Notes: generated by a model from the letters alone, not told the origin. A stretch of DNA of 64,000 bases from Vibrio bathopelagicus (GCF_014879975.1 NZ_CP062501.1:186001-250000); one strand, 5' to 3'. Positions 48,475-58,803 are shown, counted from the stretch's first letter. A program made the numbers and translations.

Positions 48475-49077
48475 ATGCCCAAGGTTGGGATGCCTGACAT
48501 ACGTAAACCACAGCTTGTTCAAGCCACCATGACGGTGATTGATAGAGTAGGTTTACATGCCGCGAGTATTGCGTTGATCAGCAAAGAAGCGGGAGTCTCC
48601 ACTGGCATTATTAATCACTATTTTGGTGGAAAGCATGGGCTGCTCGAAGAGACCATGCGAGAAATACTGCGTCAACTTTCGAATACCGTAACAACAGAAT
48701 TAAAAGCGCTCCCTGCTGATGCTCACCAGCAAAGGATCAACGCTATCATCAACGGTAATTTCGAAGGTTATCAAGCGGAAAATCAAGTGTCGAAAACATG
48801 GCTGGCATTCTGGTCTTATTCGATGCATGACGCTCAACTAAAGCGCCTGCAAAGGGTTAATGAAAAGCGTTTGATTTCTCATTTACTTATTGAATTAAAA
48901 TCGATTTTTCAACCTGAACAAGCGGAATTGATCGCACACGGCATTGCATCATTAATTGATGGGATCTGGTTAAGAGGGACGCTCAATCCTGAAGGCATTA
49001 ACGCTGATAAAGCACGTGCAATCATCAATGACTACTTAGACAAGCAGCTTACGTTTTACTCGTGTCAGCGCGATTAA
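48475..49077 (+). CDS. betI: Choline-responsive repressor BetI
   Basis: A 200-residue TetR-family repressor. The helix-turn-helix is [30 protein letters not shown], closely matching BetI. The opening [18 protein letters not shown] is typical. First gene of the choline operon, with a palindromic operator immediately upstream, so it represses itself and betBA-choXWV until choline binds. AGAAGGA supplies the ribosome site. Confidence 0.95.
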   Translation: MPKVGMPDIRKPQLVQATMTVIDRVGLHAASIALISKEAGVSTGIINHYFGGKHGLLEETMREILRQLSNTVTTELKALPADAHQQRINAIINGNFEGYQAENQVSKTWLAFWSYSMHDAQLKRLQRVNEKRLISHLLIELKSIFQPEQAELIAHGIASLIDGIWLRGTLNPEGINADKARAIINDYLDKQLTFYSCQRD

Positions 49078-49193
49078 TGATTCGTTAAAAATTCTAGTGC
49101 GTGAGCTCAAAAGGCTCGCTCTCAACAACGATATGCATTCACAAATACATAGACCGATAGAGTCTAACAACAATAATTAAGTCAGAAGATCAA

Positions 49194-50654
49194 ATGGAAA
49201 TGAACTCGTTATACATCGATGGTAAAGCGGTTGACGCTACCTCAGGCGAAACTTTCGTCAGCATTAACCCTGCAAACGGCGAACCTATCGCAACGCTTGG
49301 CCAAGCTTCTTCAGCTGACGTTGAAAATGCGATTGAATCGGCGAAGCGCGGATTTGCGGTATGGTCAGCAATGACAGCCGTAGAGCGCAGTCGCATTCTT
49401 TTAAAGGCAGTAGAGATACTTAGAGCTCGAAATAATGACCTTGCGAACCTTGAGGTTGTCGATACGGGCAAGCCGTTACAAGAAGCGATCGAAGTCGATG
49501 TGGCTTCTGGCGCTGACGTTATTGAGTATTTCGCAGGGCTAGCACCTACGTTGCAAGGCGATCAACAACCTCTTAGTGACAGCCAGTTTTTCTACACACG
49601 CCGTGAACCGTTAGGTATTTGTGCGGGCATTGGCGCGTGGAACTACCCAATCCAAATCGCAATGTGGAAATCGGCTCCAGCACTCGCTGCGGGTAACGCG
49701 ATGATTTTCAAGCCTTCAGAAGAAACGCCGCTAACAGCGATCAAACTTGCAGAGATCTTCACAGAAGCTGGCCTTCCTGATGGCGTATTCAACGTAGTTC
49801 AAGGTGACTACCGAGTGGGTCAAATGCTAACGGCTCATCCTGACATCGCTAAAGTGTCGTTCACGGGTGAAACTGGTACAGGCAAAGCGGTAATGTCAGA
49901 CAGTGCAAAAACACTCAAGTCTGTAACGATGGAGCTCGGTGGTAAATCACCAATGATCATCTTTGATGACGCAAAATTGGACGATGCTGTGTCAGCTTCA
50001 ATGGTCGCTAACTTCTACACCCAAGGCGAAGTGTGCACTAATGGTACTCGCGTTTACGTTCATGAAAATATCTACAACGATTTCATCGACCAACTTAAAA
50101 CACGCACTGAAAAGCTCATCATTGGTAACCCGATGGATATGGATACTCAGATCGGTGCGTTGATCTCTAAAGAACACCTTTCAAAAGTCCTTGAAGCGAT
50201 TGAGCTGGCAAAACAGTCGGGTGCAACTCTGCTGACTGGCGGTTATCAAGTGACGGACAACGGATTGGCGAACGGCAACTTTGTTATTCCAACCGTGTTT
50301 GTAGATTGCGAAGACAACATGCCTCACGTTCAGCAAGAAATTTTCGGCCCGGTTATGTCAGTGTTGAAGTTCACTGATGAGGACGATGTGATTCGTCGTG
50401 CTAACGATACTAAATACGGCCTTGCTGCTGGCGTATTCACGCAAAACCTTTCTCGCGCTCACCGTGTTATTCATCAAATGCAGGCGGGTATTTGTTGGGT
50501 TAATACATGGGGTGACTCACCTGCAGAAATGCCTGTTGGTGGCTACAAACTTTCAGGTGTTGGCCGTGAAAACGGACCAGAGACTCTACTTCACTATACG
50601 CAGACTAAGAGCATTCTTATTGAACTTGGTGACTACGCCAGCCCTTATGCCTAA
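49194..50654 (+). CDS. betB: Betaine-aldehyde dehydrogenase
   Basis: A 486-residue NAD(P)-dependent aldehyde dehydrogenase that oxidises betaine aldehyde to glycine betaine. The general-base glutamate is in [12 protein letters not shown] and the catalytic cysteine in [15 protein letters not shown]. Cofactor blocks are [14 protein letters not shown] and FTGETGTGK. The length and the place between betI and betA fit BetB. It gives the osmoprotectant glycine betaine in the cytoplasm. Confidence 0.96.
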   Translation: MEMNSLYIDGKAVDATSGETFVSINPANGEPIATLGQASSADVENAIESAKRGFAVWSAMTAVERSRILLKAVEILRARNNDLANLEVVDTGKPLQEAIEVDVASGADVIEYFAGLAPTLQGDQQPLSDSQFFYTRREPLGICAGIGAWNYPIQIAMWKSAPALAAGNAMIFKPSEETPLTAIKLAEIFTEAGLPDGVFNVVQGDYRVGQMLTAHPDIAKVSFTGETGTGKAVMSDSAKTLKSVTMELGGKSPMIIFDDAKLDDAVSASMVANFYTQGEVCTNGTRVYVHENIYNDFIDQLKTRTEKLIIGNPMDMDTQIGALISKEHLSKVLEAIELAKQSGATLLTGGYQVTDNGLANGNFVIPTVFVDCEDNMPHVQQEIFGPVMSVLKFTDEDDVIRRANDTKYGLAAGVFTQNLSRAHRVIHQMQAGICWVNTWGDSPAEMPVGGYKLSGVGRENGPETLLHYTQTKSILIELGDYASPYA

Positions 50655-50726
50655 CGCGTAACAATCAATTTAATGGGCTAGCTTAACAGAGCTAGTCCCA
50701 CTGACTCATCTCAGGGAAACCAAAAC

Positions 50727-52439
50727 ATGGAACAACGCTACGATTATATTATCGTCGGCGCGGGTTCGGCCGGCTGTGTGTTAGCGGATAGGCTAACGGA
50801 AAGCGGTGAACATAGCGTTTTATTACTGGAAGCGGGTGGTACGGATAAGAGCATTTTTATCCAAATGCCGACTGCGCTTTCTTACCCGATGAATACTGAA
50901 AAGTACGCTTGGCAATTTGAGACTCAACAAGAACCGGGTCTTGATGGACGTGAACTGCATTGCCCACGTGGCAAGGTGTTGGGTGGCAGCTCATCGATCA
51001 ACGGCATGGTTTATGTTCGTGGCCATGCTTGTGACTTCGACCAATGGGAAGAAGAGGGCGCTGCTGGTTGGAATTACCAAGCTTGCTTGCCTTACTTCCG
51101 CCGTGCTGAATCATGGAATAAAGGTGGTGATGAATATCGTGGCGACAATGGCCCTGTAGGCACTTGTAACGGTAACGATATGGAGCTCAACCCCCTTTAC
51201 CAAGCGTTCATCGATGCAGGTAAAGACGCAGGTTACCCAGAAACACAAGATTACAACGGTTACCAGCAAGAAGGCTTCGGCACTATGCACATGACCGTAG
51301 ACAAAGGTGTTAGAGCCTCAACCTCTAACGCTTATCTACGCCGCGCATTGAAGCGTTCAAACCTTACCTTGAAAAAAGGCATCGTGGCACGTCGTTTCTT
51401 ACTTGAGACACAAGACTCAACAGGTCAATCAGGCTTGAAAGCCGTTGGTGTCGAGTTTGAAAAGTCAGGCAATACCCAAGTCGCGGTAGCGAACAAAGAA
51501 GTGATCTCTTCTGCGGGTTCTATCGGTTCTGTTCAACTGCTGCAACTTTCTGGTATCGGCCCGAAAGCGGTGCTTGAAAAGGCGGGTGTTGAGCTTAAAC
51601 ACGAACTCAGTGGTGTCGGTGAAAACCTGCAAGACCACTTAGAAGTCTACTTTCAATATCACTGTAACGAACCCATCACGCTTAACAGCAAGCTTGGTTT
51701 AGTCAGCAAGGGCATGATTGGCGCAGAGTGGATTCTGACTCGTAAAGGTTTGGGTGCCACTAACCACTTTGAATCGTGTGCGTTCATTCGTTCTCGCAAA
51801 GGATTGAAGTGGCCGAATATTCAATACCACTTCCTACCAGCAGCAATGCGTTACGACGGTCAAGCGGCCTTTGATGGCCACGGATTCCAAGTTCACGTTG
51901 GGCCTAACAAGCCAGAAAGTCGCGGTACGGTGGCGATCACTTCGGCGGATCCCCATGCCAAGCCAGAGATTATTTTCAATTACATCTCGACCGAGCAAGA
52001 CCGCCAAGATTGGCGCGATTGCATTCGTCTGACGCGTGAGATCTTATCTCAACCTGCGATGGATGCTTACCGTGGCGAAGAGATTCAGCCAGGTCTGAGC
52101 GTAACTTCCGATGAAGCGATCGACGAATGGGTTAAGCAAAATGTTGAAAGTGCGTATCACCCTTCTTGCGGCTGCAAAATGGGCGCTGATGATGACCCAA
52201 TGGCGGTACTTGATGAAGAGTGTCGTGTTCGCGGCATTGATAGCCTGCGCGTTGTCGACTCGTCTGTTTTCCCTGTTATTCCAAACGGCAATCTGAACGC
52301 ACCCACCATCATGGTCGCTGAGCGTGCCTCGGATCTGATTCTGGGCAAGCCCGTTCTAAAAGAGCAAAACGTTCCAGTATGGATAGCCCCGGAATGGGAA
52401 GAGACGCAAAGAATCAATAAGCCAGTACGAGAAGCGTAA
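50727..52439 (+). CDS. betA: Choline dehydrogenase
   Basis: A 570-residue GMC-family flavoenzyme that oxidises choline to betaine aldehyde. FAD motif [20 protein letters not shown] signature [20 protein letters not shown], catalytic histidine in [13 protein letters not shown] and the C-terminal [17 protein letters not shown]. Length matches BetA. Membrane-associated in related bacteria, passing electrons to the respiratory chain. Third gene of the operon. Confidence 0.96.
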   Translation: MEQRYDYIIVGAGSAGCVLADRLTESGEHSVLLLEAGGTDKSIFIQMPTALSYPMNTEKYAWQFETQQEPGLDGRELHCPRGKVLGGSSSINGMVYVRGHACDFDQWEEEGAAGWNYQACLPYFRRAESWNKGGDEYRGDNGPVGTCNGNDMELNPLYQAFIDAGKDAGYPETQDYNGYQQEGFGTMHMTVDKGVRASTSNAYLRRALKRSNLTLKKGIVARRFLLETQDSTGQSGLKAVGVEFEKSGNTQVAVANKEVISSAGSIGSVQLLQLSGIGPKAVLEKAGVELKHELSGVGENLQDHLEVYFQYHCNEPITLNSKLGLVSKGMIGAEWILTRKGLGATNHFESCAFIRSRKGLKWPNIQYHFLPAAMRYDGQAAFDGHGFQVHVGPNKPESRGTVAITSADPHAKPEIIFNYISTEQDRQDWRDCIRLTREILSQPAMDAYRGEEIQPGLSVTSDEAIDEWVKQNVESAYHPSCGCKMGADDDPMAVLDEECRVRGIDSLRVVDSSVFPVIPNGNLNAPTIMVAERASDLILGKPVLKEQNVPVWIAPEWEETQRINKPVREA

Positions 52440-52468
52440 GCCTCTCTTGCTGAGCAAAGAATAAAAAC

Positions 52469-52503
52469 AACAAGTAACAAGTAACAAGCAACAAATAACA
52501 AAA
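52469..52503 (+). repeat. Five 7-bp tandem repeats between betA and choX
   Basis: Units AACAAGT, AACAAGT, AACAAGC, AACAAAT and AACAAAA follow without gaps. A slippage-prone, A-rich stretch in the 145-base gap. Confidence 0.65.
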
Positions 52504-52527
52504 CTAATTAGTCAAAAGTCAGAAAAA

Positions 52528-52557
52528 CTGCTCTCTATCGGTATTGATATCGAGCAG
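52528..52557 (+). other. Hairpin upstream of choX
   Basis: Arms CTGCTC (52528-52533) and GAGCAG (52552-52557) with further partial pairing inside. It ends a few bases before the choX ribosome site AAAGGAAAG and could affect RNA processing between betA and choX. Confidence 0.4.
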
Positions 52558-52584
52558 CAAAAGGAAAGATAAAAAGGAACCATT

Positions 52585-53556
52585 ATGACGACTCTAAATA
52601 TTCAGAACGTGACCACGAAAACGTTAACAGCACTAGCCATCAGTTCATTTGCATTGGGTGCTAACGCTTCTGTTGAACCACAACAATGTGAAAACGTCCG
52701 CTTCGCTGATGTAGGTTGGACAGACATCACAGCGACAACGGCTGTCACTTCAGAGCTACTGAAAGGCCTAGGCTACAAAACCAAAACAGACCTACTTTCA
52801 GTTCCGGTCACTTACTCTTCGATGGCCAATGGCGACATTGATGTCTTCCTAGGTAACTGGATGCCAACAATGGAAGGCGATATCGCTAAGTACCGTGAAG
52901 CAGGAACGGTTGACACTGTGCGTGCCAACCTTGAAGGCGCAAAATACACGCTTGCTGTTCCTAAATACGTGTATGACGCAGGCGTAAAAACCTTCGCTGA
53001 CCTTGCAAAAAATGCCGACAAATTTAAAGACCGCATCTACGGTATTGAGCCGGGCAACGATGGCAACCGTCTAATCCAGTCAATGATCGACTCGGACGCT
53101 TTTGGCTTGAAAGATTTCAGCTTAGTTGAATCAAGTGAAGCGGGCATGGTATCGCAAGTATCTCGCGCTGCTCGTCGTAGCCAGTGGATCGTTTATCTAG
53201 GTTGGGCACCGCACCCAATGAACAGCAACGTTGAGATGGAATACCTCTCAGGTGGTGACGACTTCTTCGGCCCGAACTACGGCGGAGCAAATGTTTACAC
53301 CAATGTTCGTTCAAACTACGTGTCTGAGTGTGCAAACGTCGGTCAACTTCTGCAAAACCTAGAGTTCACTCTAGAGATGGAAAACAAGTTGATGGAAGAG
53401 ATTCTTAACCAAAAAGTGAAGCCAGAAAAAGCGGCGCAACAGTGGTTAAACGCTAACCCACAACAAGTTGAAGCTTGGTTAGACAACGTAAAAACGCATA
53501 AAGGTGAATCAGCGACGCAAGCGGTTACTGAATACCTAAAACAAGTTAAAGCTTAG
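52585..53556 (+). CDS. choX: Choline ABC transporter substrate-binding protein
   Basis: A 323-residue periplasmic binding protein of the ProX/OpuAC type. Signal peptide to about residue 28 (GANA). The mature protein opens CENVRFADVGWTDITATTAVTSELLKGLGY, as in ChoX. Aromatic residues such as the tryptophans in VFLGNWMPTM and VYLGWAPHPMN are positioned for a quaternary-amine box. In the operon with betBA it feeds choline to ChoWV for oxidation. Confidence 0.93.
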   Translation: MTTLNIQNVTTKTLTALAISSFALGANASVEPQQCENVRFADVGWTDITATTAVTSELLKGLGYKTKTDLLSVPVTYSSMANGDIDVFLGNWMPTMEGDIAKYREAGTVDTVRANLEGAKYTLAVPKYVYDAGVKTFADLAKNADKFKDRIYGIEPGNDGNRLIQSMIDSDAFGLKDFSLVESSEAGMVSQVSRAARRSQWIVYLGWAPHPMNSNVEMEYLSGGDDFFGPNYGGANVYTNVRSNYVSECANVGQLLQNLEFTLEMENKLMEEILNQKVKPEKAAQQWLNANPQQVEAWLDNVKTHKGESATQAVTEYLKQVKA

Positions 53557-53603
53557 TTTTACCTAGCTATCGATCTATTTATCAAAGCTCTATAAATAAA
53601 AAA

Positions 53604-53645
53604 GGTGGGCTTGCCAATTTATCGATTGGTTTGAAGTAGCCCACC
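53604..53645 (+). other. Strong intercistronic hairpin between choX and choW
   Basis: Arms GGTGGGCT (53604-53611) and AGCCCACC (53638-53645) with a nested CCAAT/ATTGG stem. There is no T-run, so it likely stabilises choX mRNA or attenuates expression of choWV. Confidence 0.6.
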
Positions 53646-53664
53646 CATAATAAAAGGCAATATT

Positions 53665-54507
53665 GTGAATTTTATTACGGAAAACAAAATCCCTGTTGGT
53701 CAATGGATGGAAGCGGGTGTTGATTGGTTAACGATCAATGCAGCAGGATTCTTTGACGCTATTTCGATTTTTTTAGAAACCGTCATTATGTTTTTAGTCG
53801 ATGTATTTAAGTGGATGCCGCCGGCTTTACCAATCGTTATTACTGCGGCGATTGCATGGTATTTACACCGTAAACCCTCGCTTGTGATTTTCGTGGTTGC
53901 AGCCTTGCTAACCATTTTAAACCTTGGCTACTGGCAAGAAATGCTGGAAACCTTTGTCCTCGTGTTTGCAGCGACAACGATTTCCGTATTAATTGGAGTT
54001 CCAGTTGGCATTATGGCCGCGCATCGCCCTTGGTTATATACAGTGCTTAGACCCATCCTTGATTTAATGCAGACGGTTCCAACGTTTGTGTATCTGATTC
54101 CGACTTTGGTTTTATTCGGTTTAGGTATCGTTCCTGGCTTAATCTCGACCATCATATTCGCCATTGCCGCGCCAATTCGTTTGACCTACTTAGGCGTCAC
54201 CAAAGTGCCTGAAGAGTTGATTGAAGCGGGTAAAGCTTTTGGTGCGAGCCGCATGAAATTGCTGATGAAGGTGGAATTACCGGCCGCTTTACCAAGCATT
54301 ATGGCGGGTGTAACCCAATGTATTATGTTGTCGCTTTCGATGGTGGTTATCGCCGCTCTTGTCGGTGCTGACGGACTTGGTAAACCTGTTGTTCGCGCAT
54401 TGAACACAGTGAACATCTCACAAGGTTTTGAAGCAGGATTGGCGATCGTATTAGTCGCTATCATTCTGGATCGCTTGTGCAAAACACCAAACCAGAAGGA
54501 AGCTTAA
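53665..54507 (+). CDS. choW: Choline ABC transporter permease
   Basis: A 280-residue inner-membrane permease of the ProW/OpuAB type. The core has about six helices. The ABC-interacting EAA loop is EELIEAGKAFGASRMKLLMKVELPAALPSIMAG, shown here as EAGKAFGASRMKLLMKVELP. TVPTFVYLIPTLVLFGLGIVPG is a family block. It works with ChoX and ChoV; choV begins three bases after its stop. Confidence 0.93.
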   Translation: MNFITENKIPVGQWMEAGVDWLTINAAGFFDAISIFLETVIMFLVDVFKWMPPALPIVITAAIAWYLHRKPSLVIFVVAALLTILNLGYWQEMLETFVLVFAATTISVLIGVPVGIMAAHRPWLYTVLRPILDLMQTVPTFVYLIPTLVLFGLGIVPGLISTIIFAIAAPIRLTYLGVTKVPEELIEAGKAFGASRMKLLMKVELPAALPSIMAGVTQCIMLSLSMVVIAALVGADGLGKPVVRALNTVNISQGFEAGLAIVLVAIILDRLCKTPNQKEA

Positions 54508-54509
54508 TC

Positions 54510-55724
54510 ATGTCTATCTCTCAGGAACAAAAGTCTATGGATGCGATTACCATTAAAAACCTCGATGTTGTGTTTGGTGATAAGCCGAAGCAAGCGCTTG
54601 AGCTGCTCGACCAAGGTAAAACTCGCCAAGAGATCATCGATGAAACTGGCCAAGTCGTTGGCGTAGATAATGTGTCGCTGACCGTTGAAGAAGGCGAGAT
54701 TTGTGTGCTGATGGGCCTGTCAGGCTCAGGTAAATCTTCTTTATTGCGTGCGGTGAATGGCTTGAATGAGATCAGCCGTGGTTCATTGGCGATCAAAGAT
54801 GGAGACAAGCTGGTTGATTTAGGAGAACAGTGCGACGAAGCGACCTTACGTCATCTTCGTACTCACCGTGTTTCGATGGTGTTCCAAAAATTTGCCCTCA
54901 TGCCTTGGTTAAACGTGTTAGATAACGTGGCGTTTGGTCTTGAAATGCAAGGTGTAGCCAAAGATGTTCGTCGTGCTAAAGCGCGTGAACAGCTTGAAAT
55001 GGTGGGTTTGGCAGAGTGGGAAACCAAGTATCCTCATGAGCTCTCTGGCGGTATGCAGCAACGTGTTGGTTTGGCGCGTGCATTCGCGATGGATACTGAC
55101 ATTCTTCTTATGGATGAACCGTTTTCAGCGCTTGATCCACTGATTCGTGCACAGTTGCAAGATGAGCTAATCCTATTGCAAAACAAGCTTAACAAAACGA
55201 TTCTGTTCGTGAGTCATGATTTAGATGAAGCACTAAAGATAGGTAATAACATTGCTATCATGGAATCGGGCAAACTGATTCAACACGGTAAGCCTGAAGA
55301 GATCGTACTTACGCCAAAAACGGAATACGTGAAAGATTTTGTCGCACACACTAACCCGTTGAACGTACTCAAAGGTCGTTCGTTGATGCAGCCTCTGGAT
55401 TCTTTGAAACAAGAAGATGAAAGTTGGAAGATCTGTGACTCTAAAGACTTATGGATTGAGCAGAATGAAGGTACTTTGTCTGTAAAAGGTGAATCGACTT
55501 TAGCGCTTGTTGAGTGGAACGAATCTGACGATTTAACGGCTATCAGCGCGTCAAGTGTTGTAGTGGCAAGTCCAGAGATCGGCATGCGCGATGCGATTAA
55601 ACTGAAACAGCTAAGTAATCACCCAATTTTGCTGGTGGAAGACAATAAACTGGTCGGTATTTTGGATAACAGTGAATTTTATAATGCGCTTACTGGTAAC
55701 TTTCAGATGAATACAGCCGCGTAA
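54510..55724 (+). CDS. choV: Choline ABC transporter ATP-binding protein
   Basis: A 404-residue ProV-type ATPase. Walker A is GLSGSGKSS, signature LSGGMQQRVGLARA, Walker B ILLMDEPFSALDPL, and switch histidine in FVSHDLDEAL. The long N-terminal lead (KQALELLDQGKTRQEIIDETG) is typical of the choline/glycine betaine group. The C-terminal ~130 residues look like a degenerate CBS-type tail. AAGGAAG sets the ATG at 54510, right after the choW stop. It drives choline import. Confidence 0.93.
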   Translation: MSISQEQKSMDAITIKNLDVVFGDKPKQALELLDQGKTRQEIIDETGQVVGVDNVSLTVEEGEICVLMGLSGSGKSSLLRAVNGLNEISRGSLAIKDGDKLVDLGEQCDEATLRHLRTHRVSMVFQKFALMPWLNVLDNVAFGLEMQGVAKDVRRAKAREQLEMVGLAEWETKYPHELSGGMQQRVGLARAFAMDTDILLMDEPFSALDPLIRAQLQDELILLQNKLNKTILFVSHDLDEALKIGNNIAIMESGKLIQHGKPEEIVLTPKTEYVKDFVAHTNPLNVLKGRSLMQPLDSLKQEDESWKICDSKDLWIEQNEGTLSVKGESTLALVEWNESDDLTAISASSVVVASPEIGMRDAIKLKQLSNHPILLVEDNKLVGILDNSEFYNALTGNFQMNTAA

Positions 55725-56086
55725 AATTTCGTTTTTCAGCTTAGCTATTGGGGCTGTTTTTTATTGGGTGGAGAGGGTCAAGTCTCTCTACCACTATGAT
55801 TATTAAAATATATTATTCTTTGAGTTTGTATTCTCTGACTCATTATTTTTGCCTTCATTGAAGCTTTCATTCCCCCTTCATTAAGCAAAAGTGCCGTACC
55901 ACGCAAGTTTAGTGGTATAGAAAAGATTGAGAATAGTATTAACATCAGTACAATGCGGAAAAATCAATGAAGTAAATTATCAATTTACAGTGTAATTCGG
56001 GCGAACCCAAGCTGTTCAGTTTGGAAAATCTCATCGCCACGGCACTGTAAAGTCACTCACAGTATATTAGTACAAAGGTCTGCATC
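55725..56086. other. Intergenic region before the marR gene
   Basis: 362 bases. A weak terminator for the bet/cho operon lies at the left. The remainder is AT-rich and must hold the promoter of the MarR-family gene. I see no clear palindrome. Confidence 0.45.
55737..55762 (+). terminator. Weak terminator of the bet/cho operon
   Basis: A short CAGC (55737-55740) / GCTG (55753-55756) stem directly followed by six T. Confidence 0.4.
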
Positions 56087-56569
56087 TTGGATAAACATGA
56101 CGAAATCTTGGTCGCTATTCGCCAAATTATTCGCGCTATCGATTTACACTCGAAAAAGCTGAGTAAAGAGTATGGTTTGACGGGCCCTCAATTGATTTTA
56201 ATGCGCGCAATCCAAGAGATGGGTAATGTGACGATCAAAGAATTGTCTAATCAAACTAATGTGAGTCAAGCGACGACAACGACGATCATCGATCGTCTAG
56301 AGCTTAATGGCTATGTGCAGCGTATCCGTAGTGTTGCTGATCGACGTAAAGTTCATGCGAATTTGACGGAGAAAGGCCAAGAGCTACTTAACAATGCGCC
56401 CCCACCGCTACAAGATAACTTCGTTAAAAAATTCCAAAATCTAGAAGCATGGGAGCAAAGCCTGCTGCTTTCTTCGATGCAACGTGTGTCTGCAATGATG
56501 AACGCAGAAGACATCGACGCTGCCCCAGTTCTACAGCTTGAAGGCATTGCCAACGTTGCTAAAAGCTAA
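56087..56569 (+). CDS. MarR-family regulator, CosR/EctR-like
   Basis: A 160-residue winged-helix regulator. The DNA-binding part is TIKELSNQTNVSQATTTTIIDRLELNGYVQRIRSVADRRKVHANLTEKG. No ATG starts this frame; the TTG at 56087 has AAAGGT upstream and gives the expected N-terminus. MarR proteins of the CosR/EctR type control compatible-solute genes in vibrios and halophiles. Location right after the choline operon makes this a good candidate for that group, though the identity is inferred. Confidence 0.85.
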   Translation: MDKHDEILVAIRQIIRAIDLHSKKLSKEYGLTGPQLILMRAIQEMGNVTIKELSNQTNVSQATTTTIIDRLELNGYVQRIRSVADRRKVHANLTEKGQELLNNAPPPLQDNFVKKFQNLEAWEQSLLLSSMQRVSAMMNAEDIDAAPVLQLEGIANVAKS

Positions 56570-56617
56570 TTAGCTGACGGATTTAATTGTTTAAAAACAA
56601 TGTATTAGAATATTTTT

Positions 56618-56643
56618 AATGGTCGCTTTGAGCGGCCATTTTT
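56618..56643 (+). terminator. Terminator of the marR gene
   Basis: Arms AATGGTCGCT (56618-56627) and AGCGGCCATT (56631-56640) followed by TTT. Confidence 0.8.
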
Positions 56644-56798
56644 GATCTTGCTGTCCCCATTCCTTCGTCCATATTTGTCCAAACGGTCTTCTAATTACCC
56701 CTTTCGATTATAAACTCCTCAGCTTTCCCACTTCTAATGTGTCCAACATTTATTCACTTGTTTCACAAAAGCATTGACGATTCTCTGACAATAAATGC

Positions 56799-56816
56799 CT
56801 AGACCGACCGGTTTGT
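56799..56816. promoter_or_regulatory. NemR-box-like operator upstream of the aldehyde dehydrogenase gene
   Basis: CTAGACCGACCGGTTTGT, identical over 18 bases to the site at 58884-58901. It closely fits TAGACC-N3-CGGTCTA, the box of the TetR-family electrophile sensor NemR. It sits 40 bases before the gene start, and a TGACA word lies nine bases upstream in both copies. Confidence 0.7.
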
Positions 56817-56856
56817 TTTGTATTATTGTGTGCATCTCCTAACCACGAGGTGATGT

Positions 56857-58272
56857 ATGAAACATGAATTGATGGCAACACAAATGACAGCGACGTTGAA
56901 GAGTATGCAGGAAGCTTTTGCAGATGATCCGATGCCAACTGTGCCGGTGAGAATAGAACAGTTACTTGCGCTGAAATCTGCTCTGATCGATTATACAGAC
57001 CGTTTGTGTGCAGCGGTAAGTGAGGACTATGGCCACCGCAGCCGACAAGACACCTTGATGGCCGACATACTTCCTTGTTTAGGAAACATCGATCACACCA
57101 TTGAGTGTTTGCCGCATTGGTCAACATCTTCAATTCGCCACTCTGGTCCTTTGCTTTCAACTTCTCGCGTTGAAGTGGTTTATCAGCCTAAAGGCGTAGT
57201 GGGAATCATTGCTCCATGGAATTTCCCTATCATGCTATCAGTCGGCCCGCTCATTTCAGCCTTGGCAGCGGGCAATCGCGCCATGATCAAGATGAGTGAA
57301 TTTACGCCAGCAACCAATCACGTTTTAAGACAGTTATTGGATGAAGTCTTCAATGCCGATGAGGTGTGCTTAGTTGAAGGTGAGGTTGAAATTGCTGCTG
57401 CGTTTTCTGCGTTGCCGTTTGATCACCTTCTGTTTACGGGTTCAACCCAAGTGGGTCGTCAAGTGATGAAGTCAGCGGCTGACACGTTAACTCCCGTCAC
57501 TCTTGAACTTGGTGGCAAGTCTCCGGTTATCGTGGCCGAAGATATGCCGATCGATATTGCTGTCGAGCGAATCATTTACGGCAAGAGCCTCAATAACGGC
57601 CAAGTGTGTGTCGCGCCTGATTACGTATTGCTGCCTGAAGATAAACTCGACGCTTTTATTGAGGAATATAAAAAACAATACCAACTGCTGTTTGATGAAG
57701 GGGTCTATTCCGAGAATTTGACGTCCCTAATCAACCCTCGCCAATGCGACCGCATAGTGGGTTTGTTGAATGAAGAACAACAAGCGGGAACTCGAACTGT
57801 GGCCTGTCATGACGACGCGATGGACTTAGATTACCAACGACTGGTGACACATCTGATTGTTGAACCAAGCCTGTCATCCAAGGTGATGAACGAAGAGATT
57901 TTCGGCCCGCTATTACCGTTGATTACGTATCGCAATATCGAAGAGGCGTTCCAAATCATCAATAGCAAACCAAGGCCTTTAGCGCTCTATCTGATGAGCT
58001 TTGATTTGAGTTTACAGTCTCAGGTTAAGCACCAAGTTCATTCCGGTGGAATGTGTATCAATGACTGTGTTTTCCATTTAGCAGTTGATGACGCGCCCTT
58101 TGGTGGCATTGGTGAATCAGGGCAGGGCAATTATCACGGTAAAGAAGGTTTTCTTACTTTCTCCCATGCCAAAACAGTCTTGGAAACGGGCTTAGATCAT
58201 CGAGTTAAGTATCTGTTTTCAAAAGAAGACAACGAATTAAAGACGGCTGTGATGAACATGTTAGGCAAGTAA
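56857..58272 (+). CDS. Aldehyde dehydrogenase, coniferyl-aldehyde dehydrogenase family
   Basis: A 471-residue NAD(P)-dependent aldehyde dehydrogenase. The general base is in VTLELGGKSPVI and the catalytic cysteine in NNGQVCVAPDYV. The cofactor region has VGIIAPWNFPIMLSVGPL and FTGSTQVGRQV. The QVCVAPDY motif and overall length place it with the coniferyl-aldehyde group of class 3-like enzymes, which often act on medium-chain or aromatic aldehydes. The start follows GAGG. A NemR-box-like site precedes it, so induction by reactive aldehydes is likely. Confidence 0.88.
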   Translation: MKHELMATQMTATLKSMQEAFADDPMPTVPVRIEQLLALKSALIDYTDRLCAAVSEDYGHRSRQDTLMADILPCLGNIDHTIECLPHWSTSSIRHSGPLLSTSRVEVVYQPKGVVGIIAPWNFPIMLSVGPLISALAAGNRAMIKMSEFTPATNHVLRQLLDEVFNADEVCLVEGEVEIAAAFSALPFDHLLFTGSTQVGRQVMKSAADTLTPVTLELGGKSPVIVAEDMPIDIAVERIIYGKSLNNGQVCVAPDYVLLPEDKLDAFIEEYKKQYQLLFDEGVYSENLTSLINPRQCDRIVGLLNEEQQAGTRTVACHDDAMDLDYQRLVTHLIVEPSLSSKVMNEEIFGPLLPLITYRNIEEAFQIINSKPRPLALYLMSFDLSLQSQVKHQVHSGGMCINDCVFHLAVDDAPFGGIGESGQGNYHGKEGFLTFSHAKTVLETGLDHRVKYLFSKEDNELKTAVMNMLGK

Positions 58273-58324
58273 ATCACACCTGACATTACGCTATTCATTT
58301 TAGAAATTATTTAAGAGGTTACTT

Positions 58325-58768
58325 ATGCTAGAACGTTTTTTTGAAAGCACCATGAAGTCGTATTTGATGATCACCGGGTTGTTGACCGCCACTGCTTTTT
58401 CCACTTTTTTGGCACCGGACTGGAGTATGCAGACACTGTTTTCCTACAACGAGACCATGATGGAAAACAAAGAGTATCTGTTAGGTACTTATCAGCACTG
58501 GGGTGTAATGGTTGGTTGTATTGGCGTGCTATTGATGTTCTCTGCCAAGTACAAGTCCCTACGTACTTCGACCATGATTTACAGCGCGTTTGAGAAGTCG
58601 ATGTTTGTTGGCATCTTCTTATACAACGTTTGTATTAATGACTATGAGTGGTTCTACGGTTGGAGTGGTGTGTTTGCGCTTGACGCGTTTGTAACCATCT
58701 ACTCTTTGGTTTATCTCTACTACTACCTCAATCGAGATAAAACCAAGGTGCCCGCTCACTTGCGTTAA
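58325..58768 (+). CDS. Four-helix membrane protein of unknown function
   Basis: A 147-residue protein with four predicted membrane helices: about 12-32, 57-76, 86-106 and 116-135. Acidic and aromatic residues cluster in the loops (NDYEWFYGWSG). I do not recognise the family. It follows the aldehyde dehydrogenase by 52 bases and precedes a strong terminator, so it shares that operon and the operator upstream. GAGGTTACTT precedes the ATG. Confidence 0.75.
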   Translation: MLERFFESTMKSYLMITGLLTATAFSTFLAPDWSMQTLFSYNETMMENKEYLLGTYQHWGVMVGCIGVLLMFSAKYKSLRTSTMIYSAFEKSMFVGIFLYNVCINDYEWFYGWSGVFALDAFVTIYSLVYLYYYLNRDKTKVPAHLR

Positions 58769-58803
58769 CCTCTGTTGTTTAGCTCGCTGAATCTAATATT
58801 CCT

